Part shown: piece by piece, positions 10,029 to 16,761 of the stretch | How the letters are laid out: every line of letters starts with the position of its first letter | Position numbering within the stretch: position 1 is the stretch's first letter | Origin: Prevotella sp. | GTDB lineage: Bacteria; Bacteroidota; Bacteroidia; Bacteroidales; Bacteroidaceae | Length of the DNA: 64,000 bases | Assembly (NCBI GenBank): GCA_017428925.1 | Contig: JAFRPY010000008.1 | Coordinates: 62,001 to 126,000 of the forward strand | Reading direction: 5' to 3' | Made by a program: the position numbers and the translations under genes | The notes under the pieces: generated by a model | What the model was told of the DNA's origin: nothing | The model's database searches: none | Seen by the model: only the letters and a program-made list of their open reading frames with translations

Positions 10029-10796
10029 ATGAAACAATGTATGATCTTCGCCGCAGGATTGGGTACACGTCTCCGACCGCTGACTGACACCATGCCCAAA
10101 GCTCTGGTGCCTGTGGGTGGACAGCCGTTGCTCCGACACGTTATCCTTAAGCTGAAAGAGGCTGGATTCGACCGTATTGTCATCAACGTTCACCATTTCG
10201 CCGAACAAATCATCAACTATCTTTCAGCCAACCAGAACTTCGGCATCGATATTCGTATCAGCAACGAATCTGACGGGTTGCTCGAGACTGGCGGAGGCAT
10301 CAAGAAAGCTCAGCCGATGTTTTCTACCGAGGCGCCCATCCTAATTCATAATGTCGACATTCTCAGCAACGTAGACCTTGCAGCTTTCTACGACTATGCC
10401 ACCAGATTATCCGGCGATGCCACGCTATTGGTCAGTCCGCGTGTTACCAAGCGCTATTTGCTTTTCGACGATGACATGCGCCTGAAGGGATGGATGAACA
10501 TAGAGACGGGCGAGGTACGCAGCCCTTTCCCGTGGGTGCACGAAGCCAATTCTTCACTCTTCACTCTTCACTCTTCACTTAATCGCTTTGCTTTCAGTGG
10601 AATACATGTTTTTCATCCAGCCTTTTTCGAAGCCATGTATCAAGAACCCGAGCGCTTTCCCGTCATGGACTTTTACCTGAAGAATGCTTCGTGCCACAAC
10701 ATTTTTGGTTTCCTCAAGGAAGACCTCCAGCTGATGGATGTGGGCAAGCTCGATACGCTCGACCAGGCGGAGCAGTTCATAAAGTCGCTCCTATAA
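10029..10796 (+). CDS. Nucleotidyltransferase, MurU-like sugar-1-phosphate uridylyltransferase
   Basis: A 255-residue sugar nucleotidyltransferase with the signature [19 protein letters not shown] at residues 8-26, [10 protein letters not shown], the [11 protein letters not shown] segment near 88-98 and the metal-binding HNVDIL near 115. Together these most resemble MurU and GmhB-type mannose-1-phosphate guanylyltransferases. Next to an AmgK-like kinase the best guess is transfer of UMP to N-acetylmuramate-1-phosphate, giving UDP-MurNAc and bypassing the fosfomycin-sensitive route. This is inferred from the Pseudomonas AmgK/MurU pathway. Residues about 175-184 ([10 protein letters not shown]) are encoded by four copies of a 7-bp repeat and look like a recent insertion in a surface loop. 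The start at 10029 is chosen from the family N-terminus and the promoter directly before it. Confidence 0.85.
   Translation: MKQCMIFAAGLGTRLRPLTDTMPKALVPVGGQPLLRHVILKLKEAGFDRIVINVHHFAEQIINYLSANQNFGIDIRISNESDGLLETGGGIKKAQPMFSTEAPILIHNVDILSNVDLAAFYDYATRLSGDATLLVSPRVTKRYLLFDDDMRLKGWMNIETGEVRSPFPWVHEANSSLFTLHSSLNRFAFSGIHVFHPAFFEAMYQEPERFPVMDFYLKNASCHNIFGFLKEDLQLMDVGKLDTLDQAEQFIKSLL
10551..10578 (+). repeat. Heptanucleotide tandem repeat, 4 copies, inside the MurU-like gene
   Basis: Four perfect TCTTCAC units (28 bp) within codons 175-184. Seven is not a multiple of three, so gain or loss of one unit would shift the frame and truncate the enzyme. Confidence 0.9.
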
Positions 10797-10819
10797 TAAA
10801 AAACGTTAACACATCATAT

Positions 10820-12454
10820 ATGCAACAGAAAATTATCATTCTCGACTTCGGTTCCCAGACTACCCAGCTCATCGGCCGGCGTGTGCGCGAACTCGATACG
10901 TTTTGCGAGATTCTGCCGTACAACAAGTATCCAGAGGACGACAGCGATGTCATTGGCGTCATCCTTTCAGGTTCCCCTTATTCCGTTCACGACCCCGAGG
11001 CCTTCAAGGTTGACCTTTCCCATTTCATGGGGCGTCTGCCGGTGCTGGGCATCTGCTATGGTGCTCAGTTCATCAGCAACACGCTTGGGGGCAAGGTGGA
11101 GAAAACCAACAGCCGCGAATACGGACGTGCCAACCTTCAGACCGTTGACACCGCCAATCCGCTCTTCCAAGGTTTCGAAAAGAATTCTCAGGTCTGGATG
11201 AGCCACGGCGACACCATTACCGCCATTCCCGAAGGCTTCGAGGTTATCGGCAGTACTAAGGATGTAAATAACGCCGCCTTCTGGACTCCCTCCCCTTTGG
11301 GGAGGGCAGGGGAGGGGGCTCCCGTCTTCGCCGTCCAATTCCATCCCGAGGTATTCCATACGGTTCAGGGCTCGCTCTTGTTGAAGAACTTCGTGGTGGG
11401 CATCTGCGGTTCTCGTCAGGACTGGAGTGCTGCTTCGTTTGTGGAAACCACGGTGGCCGAACTGAAGGCGCAGATAGGCAACGACCGCGTCATCCTCGGT
11501 CTTTCGGGCGGAGTAGACAGTTCCGTGGCAGCCGTGCTGCTCAACAAGGCCATCGGCAACCGGCTCACCTGTATCTTTGTCGACCACGGCATGCTCCGCA
11601 AGAACGAGTTCAAGCAGGTGATGGACGACTATAAGGTGCTGGGACTCAATGTGATTGGTGTGGATGCCTCAGAGAAGTTCTTTGCCGACCTGGCCGGTAT
11701 TACCGACCCCGAGCAGAAGCGCAAAATCATAGGCCGCGACTTCGTGGAAGTCTTCAATGCCGAGGCCAAGAAGATTACCGACGCCAAGTGGCTCGCCCAG
11801 GGCACCATCTATCCCGACCGCATCGAGTCGCTGAACATCACGGGCAAGGTCATCAAGAGCCACCACAACGTGGGCGGTCTGCCCAAGGAGATGAATCTGC
11901 AACTTTGCGAACCGTTGAAATGGCTGTTCAAGGACGAAGTGCGCCGCGTGGGGCGCCAGATGGGAATGCCCGAACATCTCATCACCCGTCATCCCTTCCC
12001 GGGTCCCGGACTTGCCGTTCGTATCCTGGGCGATATCACTCCCGAAAAAGTTCGTATCCTGCAGGATGCCGACGATATATTTATAAAAGGTTTGCGCGAG
12101 TATAAAGTGAAACTTTCCGGTGAGGAAGCCCGTCGAGTGCTTGCCGCCGGAGTGCCCGCAGCCATGACCGATGGCGAGATAGAAGTTTCCCTATACGACC
12201 AGATTTGGCAGGCAGGCGTCATTCTGCTGAGTGCCGTCCGTTCGGTTGGCGTGATGGGCGATGAGCGCACCTACGAGCATCCCGTTGCCCTTCGTGCCGT
12301 CACCTCTACCGATGCCATGACCGCCGACTGGGCTCATCTGCCTTACGATTTCATGGCCCGCGTGTCGAACGAAATAATAAATAAGGTGCGAGGCGTCAAC
12401 CGCGTCTGCTACGACATTTCCTCAAAGCCCCCTTCGACAATCGAGTGGGAATAA
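10820..12454 (+). CDS. guaA: GMP synthase, glutamine-hydrolysing
   Basis: Converts XMP, ATP and glutamine to GMP. The 544 residues comprise a class I glutamine amidotransferase (catalytic Cys79 in GICYGAQF, His175 and Glu177 in VQFHPE), an ATP-pyrophosphatase domain (P-loop SGGVDSS at 229-235), and the C-terminal dimerisation domain ending in the invariant STIEWE. It is about 20-30 residues longer than typical. Part of the excess is residues 156-167, encoded by a GC-rich palindrome inserted in frame just before the catalytic His-Pro-Glu. The frame is open upstream, but the family start is the ATG at 10820. A second, glutaminase-less GMP synthase follows 100 bp downstream. Confidence 0.96.
   Translation: MQQKIIILDFGSQTTQLIGRRVRELDTFCEILPYNKYPEDDSDVIGVILSGSPYSVHDPEAFKVDLSHFMGRLPVLGICYGAQFISNTLGGKVEKTNSREYGRANLQTVDTANPLFQGFEKNSQVWMSHGDTITAIPEGFEVIGSTKDVNNAAFWTPSPLGRAGEGAPVFAVQFHPEVFHTVQGSLLLKNFVVGICGSRQDWSAASFVETTVAELKAQIGNDRVILGLSGGVDSSVAAVLLNKAIGNRLTCIFVDHGMLRKNEFKQVMDDYKVLGLNVIGVDASEKFFADLAGITDPEQKRKIIGRDFVEVFNAEAKKITDAKWLAQGTIYPDRIESLNITGKVIKSHHNVGGLPKEMNLQLCEPLKWLFKDEVRRVGRQMGMPEHLITRHPFPGPGLAVRILGDITPEKVRILQDADDIFIKGLREYKVKLSGEEARRVLAAGVPAAMTDGEIEVSLYDQIWQAGVILLSAVRSVGVMGDERTYEHPVALRAVTSTDAMTADWAHLPYDFMARVSNEIINKVRGVNRVCYDISSKPPSTIEWE
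11288..11320 (+). repeat. GC-rich palindromic repeat inserted in the guaA coding frame
   Basis: CCCTCCCC (11288-11295), loop TTT, GGGGAGGG (11299-11306), then CA and GGGGAGGGGG to 11318. It encodes [13 protein letters not shown]. It belongs to the same family as the intergenic copies at 12457 and 13569, which lie in the opposite orientation. Confidence 0.75.
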
Positions 12455-12456
12455 GA

Positions 12457-12490
12457 CCCACCCCCGACCCCTCCCTATATGGAGGGGAGT
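12457..12490 (-). repeat. GC-rich palindromic repeat after guaA
   Basis: Begins 2 bp after the guaA stop codon. CCCCTCC (12468-12474) pairs with GGAGGGG (12481-12487) around a CTATAT loop and is preceded by CCCACCCCCGA. Same design as the copy at 13569; no T run follows on the plus strand. Confidence 0.7.
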
Positions 12491-12554
12491 AGATAGCGAT
12501 GAAACCGCAATAAGGGGCTCATAGATTTTTCATCAAATAGTAATACAAATAATT

Positions 12555-13538
12555 ATGACAACAGGTAACGTACGTCCGGCCTCGATGGAGCGCATCACCA
12601 CTCCTGAACTGGCCCAGAAATTTATTGACGAACAGATTGGCGAACTGCGCGCTCAGATTGGTGACAAGAAGGTGCTGCTGGCCCTCTCGGGCGGTGTTGA
12701 CTCTTCGGTTGTGGCAGCCCTTCTCATCAAGGCCGTCGGCAAGCAGTTGGTGTCTGTTCATGTGAATCATGGTCTGCTGCGCAAGGGCGAGCCCGAGCAG
12801 GTGGTACGCGTGTTCCGCGATGAGTTGGATGCCAATTTGGTCTATGTGGATGCCACCGACCGCTTCCTCGACAAACTGGCAGGCATCTCCGATCCCGAGC
12901 AGAAGCGCAAGATTATCGGCGCCGAGTTCATCCGTGTGTTCGAGGAGGAGGCCCGCAAGCAGGAAGGAATCAGTTTCCTGGCTCAGGGTACCATCTATCC
13001 TGACATCGTGGAGTCTGGTCCCGTCAAGTCACATCACAACGTGGGTGGTTTGCCCGAAGACTTGAACTTTGAACTTGTTGAGCCCATCAAACTGCTTTTC
13101 AAGGATGAGGTGCGCGTGGTTGGTAAGGAACTCGGATTGCCTGATAACATGGTGTTCCGTCAGCCGTTCCCCGGTCCTGGTTTGGGAGTCCGTTGCACGG
13201 GTGCCATTACCCGCGACCGTTTGGAAGCCTTACGCGAGTCGGATGCCATCTTGCGCGAGGAGTTCGACAAGAACGGCCTGGCAGGCAAGGTATGGCAATA
13301 CTTCACCATCGTGCCCGACTACAAATCTACGGGTGTAAAGGACAATAAGCGCAGTTGGGACTGGCCCGTTATCATTCGTGCCGTGAACACGCGCGATGCA
13401 ATGACCGCCACCATCGAGGAGATTCCGTATTCTGTCCTGCATCACATCACCCAGCGCATCATCACCGAGGTTCCCGGTGTGAACCGTGTGCTCTACGATC
13501 TCACCCCGAAACCCACCGGCACTATCGAGTGGGAGTAA
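12555..13538 (+). CDS. GMP synthase ATP-pyrophosphatase subunit, glutaminase-less
   Basis: A 327-residue protein with only the synthetase half of GMP synthase: ATP-PPase P-loop SGGVDSS at residues 45-51, the GTIYPDIVES and [12 protein letters not shown] motifs, PFPGPGLGVR, and the dimerisation domain ending GTIEWE. No amidotransferase domain and no separate GuaA-type glutaminase gene are nearby. It would need free ammonia or a partner amidotransferase. Its C-terminal half (ITRDRLEALRESDAI and onward) differs clearly from guaA next door, so it is a distinct subfamily rather than a fresh duplicate. It resembles the split archaeal-type GuaA B subunit. It is followed by a terminator built from the local palindromic repeat. 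Confidence 0.9.
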   Translation: MTTGNVRPASMERITTPELAQKFIDEQIGELRAQIGDKKVLLALSGGVDSSVVAALLIKAVGKQLVSVHVNHGLLRKGEPEQVVRVFRDELDANLVYVDATDRFLDKLAGISDPEQKRKIIGAEFIRVFEEEARKQEGISFLAQGTIYPDIVESGPVKSHHNVGGLPEDLNFELVEPIKLLFKDEVRVVGKELGLPDNMVFRQPFPGPGLGVRCTGAITRDRLEALRESDAILREEFDKNGLAGKVWQYFTIVPDYKSTGVKDNKRSWDWPVIIRAVNTRDAMTATIEEIPYSVLHHITQRIITEVPGVNRVLYDLTPKPTGTIEWE

Positions 13539-13568
13539 TGCCCTCAACCCCATTCCAAGGGAAGACAC

Positions 13569-13615
13569 CCACCCCCAGCCCCTCCCGACGGGAGGGGAGC
13601 TGAGGGTGGCTTTTT
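13569..13615 (-). terminator. Palindromic repeat acting as terminator of the second GMP synthase
   Basis: Nested stem: CCACCCCCAG (13569-13578) pairs with CTGAGGGTGG (13600-13609) with one mismatch, and CCCCTCCC (13579-13586) with GGGAGGGG (13590-13597) around a GAC loop. A TTTTT run follows at 13611-13615, so it should terminate plus-strand transcription. As a repeat it lies opposite to the copy inside guaA, hence the minus strand given. Confidence 0.75.
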
Positions 13616-13645
13616 CTATCTACTCATCCAACTATTTACCGCCCT

Positions 13646-13775
13646 GTTTCCGCTATTTGGAAGCCCGTTTCCGTCTATTGGAAGCATGCTTTCCGCCTAT
13701 TAGAAGTATGCTTTCCGCCCATTAGAAGTATGCTTTCCACCCAATGGAAGTGAGGCATTCAACCAATGGAAGCCG
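13646..13775. repeat. Tandem array of 22-bp units (first locus)
   Basis: Five to six units with starts at 13647, 13668, 13690, 13712, 13734 and about 13757 (period 21-23 bp). Consensus TTTCCGCCNATTNGAAG plus a short variable joiner. Each unit has TTCC/GGAA-type arms around a 7-base loop. The same unit recurs at 56564-56647. The rest of the 13539-14219 gap holds a terminator, a 12-bp palindrome, an inverted-repeat element and the dnaB promoter; no gene was seen. Confidence 0.85.
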
Positions 13776-13807
13776 ACTCTTTGATGCATTCTGTGCCTCT
13801 TCTAAGG

Positions 13808-13819
13808 CGTGATATCACG
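13808..13819. repeat. Perfect 12-bp palindrome
   Basis: CGTGATATCACG is fully symmetric. It lies between the 22-bp array and the inverted-repeat element and could be a protein binding site. No function can be assigned. Confidence 0.4.
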
Positions 13820-13888
13820 GGTGTAGATAGTTTGCTGATTTCTATTTTGTTGATTTTCAGCTTTTTAGATAAAATTTAATTACTCAAA

Positions 13889-14036
13889 TCTTACACTTAC
13901 AGTTCTTACAGTTGTTTTTTTTGATATGTCACAACTCTTTATTATATATAAAAATATTTGTATATCAATTAGTTATAGAATATTAAGAAGAGGATGTGTA
14001 CCTCTTTTTTTAACTGTAAGAACTGTAAGTGTAAGA
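13889..14036. repeat. MITE-like element with 25-bp perfect inverted repeats
   Basis: Positions 13889-13913 and 14012-14036 are exact reverse complements (25 bp) flanking 98 bp of AT-rich sequence. The arms contain repeated TTACAG words. The interior holds an intrinsic-terminator-like hairpin, AAGAGG/CCTCTT near 13987-14004 followed by T's. No target-site duplication and no ORF are visible. It could be a miniature mobile element remnant or a transcribed long hairpin. Confidence 0.65.
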
Positions 14037-14166
14037 CAGGCATAGTCACTCACTCCTCTACAAGGCCTTTCAATGCCTGGCGACTTAGGCTCCACTGAAA
14101 GTTACTTTCGTTCGGAACCAACGGTCATCGGCCACGTAGTGGGAAAGATAATAAATTGCAAATTAA

Positions 14167-14198
14167 TTTGCTTTTTCGCCCACTTAATAGTATCTTTG
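14167..14198 (+). promoter_or_regulatory. Promoter of dnaB
   Basis: TTTG at 14167-14170, a 20-bp spacer and TATCTTTG at 14191-14198. The predicted start near 14202 gives a leader of about 18 nt to the ATG at 14220. Confidence 0.75.
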
Positions 14199-14219
14199 CA
14201 AACGCAAAAGAGATGAACA

Positions 14220-15713
14220 ATGGCAGAAAGAAAAAACATACGGCCCATAGACAACAGTCTGGGGCACTTGCAACCGCAGGCGCTGGAAATGGAGCGCGTG
14301 GTGCTGGGCGCGCTGATGGTTGACAACGACGCTTTCTCGATAGTAAGCGACATATTGCGCCCGGAGGTGTTCTATGAACCGAGAAACCAGATGATCTACA
14401 AGGCCATACAGACGTTGAGTATGGACGAAAAGCCAGTCGACATACTGACTGTCTCGGAACAGTTGCGAAAGGACGGAACCCTGGAAGAAATTGGCGGACC
14501 TACGTATATCGTGAACCTGAGCTCGAATGTGGTTTCGTCGGCACACGTGGAATATCATGCGCGAGTGCTGGCCCAGAAGTTCCTTGCCCGGCAGCTGATC
14601 TCGTTTGCCAGCGTCGTCGAGACGAAGGCATTCGACGAGACGGTGGACGTGGACGAACTGATGCAGGAGGCCGAGGCCTCGCTTTTCGAACTTTCGCAGA
14701 AGAACATGCGGCAGGACTTTACGCAGATTGACCCCGTGCTGAAGAATGCGGTGGAGATTCTGCAGCGTGCTGCGGCCAATACTGACGGACTGACGGGTAT
14801 TTCTACGGGATATTTCGACTTGGATAAGCTGACCTCGGGCTGGCAAAACAGCGACTTGGTGATTATTGCCGGCCGCCCGGCAATGGGCAAGACGGCCTTT
14901 GCGCTGTCGCTGGCAAAGAACATTGCGGTGGACAGCCGCGTGCCGGTGGGGTTCTTCTCGCTCGAAATGAGCAACGTGCAGCTGGTGAACCGTCTGATTT
15001 CTAATGTCTGTGAGATTTCGGGCAGCAAGATTCTGAACGGACAACTTGACCAGGAAGAATGGCAACGGCTGGACTCCAGGCTGAGAAGGCTGCACGGGGC
15101 TCCGCTCTATATCGACGACACGCCGGGCATGAGCATCTTTGAACTGAGGACAAAGGCGCGCAGGCTGGTGCGCGAGAAGGGGGTGAAGATTATCATGATT
15201 GACTATCTGCAGCTGATGAATGCCAGCGGCGCTAAGTTCGGAAGCAGGCAGGAGGAGGTGTCGACCATCTCGCGCTCGCTGAAGGGGCTGGCCAAGGAAC
15301 TGGATATCCCTATCTTGGCGTTATCGCAACTGAACCGTAGCGTGGAGGGCCGCGACGAAAAGCAAGGCCAGGGCAAGCGGCCGCTGCTCTCGGACCTTCG
15401 TGAGTCGGGAGCCATCGAGCAGGATGCCGATATGGTCTGCTTTGTGCATCGTCCGGAATACTATCGTATCTTTCAGGACGAGAAGGGAAATGACCTTCGC
15501 GGCATGGCGGAGATTATTATTGCAAAGCACCGCAAGGGTGCCACGGACACGGTGCTGCTGAACTTCCGTGGTGAGTTCACCAGGTTCCAGAACCCTCAGG
15601 ACAGTTCGATTGCTCCTACCAGGCCCGACAATGGCGGGGAGTTTATCGGCAGCAAAATGAATGAGGCTGACCCGTTGCCGCCACCGCCCGAAGACGGACC
15701 AATGCCGTTCTGA
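14220..15713 (+). CDS. dnaB: Replicative DNA helicase DnaB
   Basis: Hexameric helicase that unwinds DNA at the replication fork. The 497-residue protein has the N-terminal primase-interaction domain (about residues 20-125), a linker, and a RecA-like C-terminal domain with Walker A GRPAMGKT at 218-225, Walker B IIMIDYLQLM near 325 and the SQLNRSVE and RPLLSDLRESGAIEQDAD motifs. No intein is present. The Gly/Pro-rich tail is typical of Bacteroidota. It has its own consensus promoter. Codon use is richer in G/C-ending codons than the groEL region. A triplicated 16-bp repeat begins directly at its stop codon. Confidence 0.97.
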   Translation: MAERKNIRPIDNSLGHLQPQALEMERVVLGALMVDNDAFSIVSDILRPEVFYEPRNQMIYKAIQTLSMDEKPVDILTVSEQLRKDGTLEEIGGPTYIVNLSSNVVSSAHVEYHARVLAQKFLARQLISFASVVETKAFDETVDVDELMQEAEASLFELSQKNMRQDFTQIDPVLKNAVEILQRAAANTDGLTGISTGYFDLDKLTSGWQNSDLVIIAGRPAMGKTAFALSLAKNIAVDSRVPVGFFSLEMSNVQLVNRLISNVCEISGSKILNGQLDQEEWQRLDSRLRRLHGAPLYIDDTPGMSIFELRTKARRLVREKGVKIIMIDYLQLMNASGAKFGSRQEEVSTISRSLKGLAKELDIPILALSQLNRSVEGRDEKQGQGKRPLLSDLRESGAIEQDADMVCFVHRPEYYRIFQDEKGNDLRGMAEIIIAKHRKGATDTVLLNFRGEFTRFQNPQDSSIAPTRPDNGGEFIGSKMNEADPLPPPPEDGPMPF

Positions 15714-15761
15714 GTGAAATGGAGAAAATGTGAAATGGAGAAAATGAGAAATGGAGAAAAT
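15714..15761 (+). repeat. 16-bp tandem repeat, 3 copies
   Basis: GTGAAATGGAGAAAAT at 15714-15729 and 15730-15745, and GAGAAATGGAGAAAAT at 15746-15761. It fills the gap between dnaB and the SGNH hydrolase gene. Confidence 0.9.
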
Positions 15762-15792
15762 GAAAAAAAATAACTCCCAAAATTAAATAATA

Positions 15793-16464
15793 ATGAGAAA
15801 GTATTTGGCTGGAATGTTGTGCCTGATAGCGTTTACGGCAGGGGCACAGACGAAGAGTGTTTCTATTCTGGGTGATTCGTACAGCACGTTCGACGGCTAC
15901 ATAACGCCTTCTACCAACGAGATGTGGTACTACCAGGGCAACCGGGGCAGTAACGATGTGGAGGACGTGACGCAGACTTGGTGGTGGCAGTTCATCAAGA
16001 AAAACGGGTACCGACTGTGTGTGAACAACTCGTGGAGCGGTGCCACCATCGGCTATTATGGCTATGACGGCAACGACTATAGCGCGCGTTCGTTTATTAC
16101 AAGGAGTGACAACCTGGGTTGTCCCGACCTGATTTTCATCTTTGGCGGTACAAACGATTCGTGGGCCGGGGCTCCCATCGGCGAGTATAAGTTTGAGAAC
16201 CTGCGCCGCGATGATTTCTTCAGCTACCGTCCGGCGCTGGCTTACCTGCTCGACCACATGCAGAAGCGCTATCCGAATGTCGACCTGGTGTTTCTTATCA
16301 ATAGCGAACTGTCGAAGGATATTACCGAGAGCACGCAGAAGATTTGCGACCACTATGGGGTGAAGTGGATTCTGCTTCACGATATCGACAAGCAGAGCGG
16401 TCATCCTTCTCAGAAAGGAATGAAGTCCATAGCCGAGCAAATTGCTGAAAAGCTGAAAAATTAA
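15793..16464 (+). CDS. Secreted SGNH/GDSL-family hydrolase
   Basis: A 223-residue protein with an N-terminal signal peptide ending near AGAQ (residue 19), so probably periplasmic or secreted. The SGNH blocks are visible: block I GDSYS with nucleophile Ser29, a NNSWSGAT block II with Gly, block III GGTND with Asn, and block V SGHPSQKGM with His204. Such enzymes deacylate lipids, sugars or glycan acetyl groups; the substrate cannot be read from sequence. It lies between dnaB and the leucine operon with no evident partner. The start ATG at 15793 follows a repeat-containing spacer and no promoter was recognised, so it may be read through from dnaB. Confidence 0.85.
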   Translation: MRKYLAGMLCLIAFTAGAQTKSVSILGDSYSTFDGYITPSTNEMWYYQGNRGSNDVEDVTQTWWWQFIKKNGYRLCVNNSWSGATIGYYGYDGNDYSARSFITRSDNLGCPDLIFIFGGTNDSWAGAPIGEYKFENLRRDDFFSYRPALAYLLDHMQKRYPNVDLVFLINSELSKDITESTQKICDHYGVKWILLHDIDKQSGHPSQKGMKSIAEQIAEKLKN

Positions 16465-16525
16465 AGCCGATTTGGGGCTGAAATTTCGGAATTGAAAGAT
16501 TTTTGGTTAAAAAAGTAACAAATTA

Positions 16526-16557
16526 TTTGCACGGTCGAATAATTATATTTACCTTTG
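16526..16557 (+). promoter_or_regulatory. Promoter of the leu/ile operon
   Basis: TTTG at 16526-16529, a 20-bp spacer and TACCTTTG at 16550-16557. The predicted start is near 16561, giving a leader of about 200 nt before leuA that contains a leader peptide and an attenuator. Confidence 0.8.
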
Positions 16558-16576
16558 CAGCCGATTTAAAGAAAAT

Positions 16577-16663
16577 ATGGCAATGAGCATTTCACAGAGC
16601 ATTCTAATCAGCATTATTATTCGACTGCGTCGAGCGGCCGGAAGTGTGAAGGTATGCGTGTAA
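16577..16663 (+). CDS. Isoleucine-rich leader peptide of the leu operon
   Basis: A 28-codon ORF starting 16 nt after the predicted transcription start. It begins MAMSISQSILISIIIRLRR and ends with TAA at 16661. Six of its first 15 codons are ATT or ATC (Ile), including three in a row at codons 13-15, with Leu and Val codons around them. An intrinsic terminator follows 22 bp after the stop. This is the classic layout of ribosome-mediated attenuation of branched-chain amino acid genes: stalling at Ile codons when charged Ile-tRNA is scarce should favour an antiterminator. The Ile bias fits a downstream gene set that includes a citramalate-synthase-like enzyme. The role is inferred from composition and position. 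Confidence 0.75.
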   Translation: MAMSISQSILISIIIRLRRAAGSVKVCV

Positions 16664-16684
16664 GTGCATCGTCAAGGGAATATG

Positions 16685-16725
16685 AAACCTTTCCACTTCC
16701 ATTAGGGTGTGTGAAAGGTTTTTTT
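16685..16725 (+). terminator. Attenuator terminator before leuA
   Basis: AAACCTTTC (16685-16693) pairs with GAAAGGTTT (16713-16721), with inner CAC/GTG pairing, followed by T's to 16725. It lies between the leader peptide stop and leuA. Confidence 0.8.
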
Positions 16726-16761
16726 GTTTCGGATTATTGATAAAAATTGACAGATAAAAAA

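Noticed and set aside
13646-13775. CRISPR array
   Set aside because: The units are contiguous 22-bp near-repeats with only a few variable joiner bases. There are no 25-40 bp unique spacers and no cas genes. The same applies to the arrays at 28223 and 56564.
14184-15095. 303-codon minus-strand ORF
   Set aside because: Antisense to dnaB with no domain of its own.
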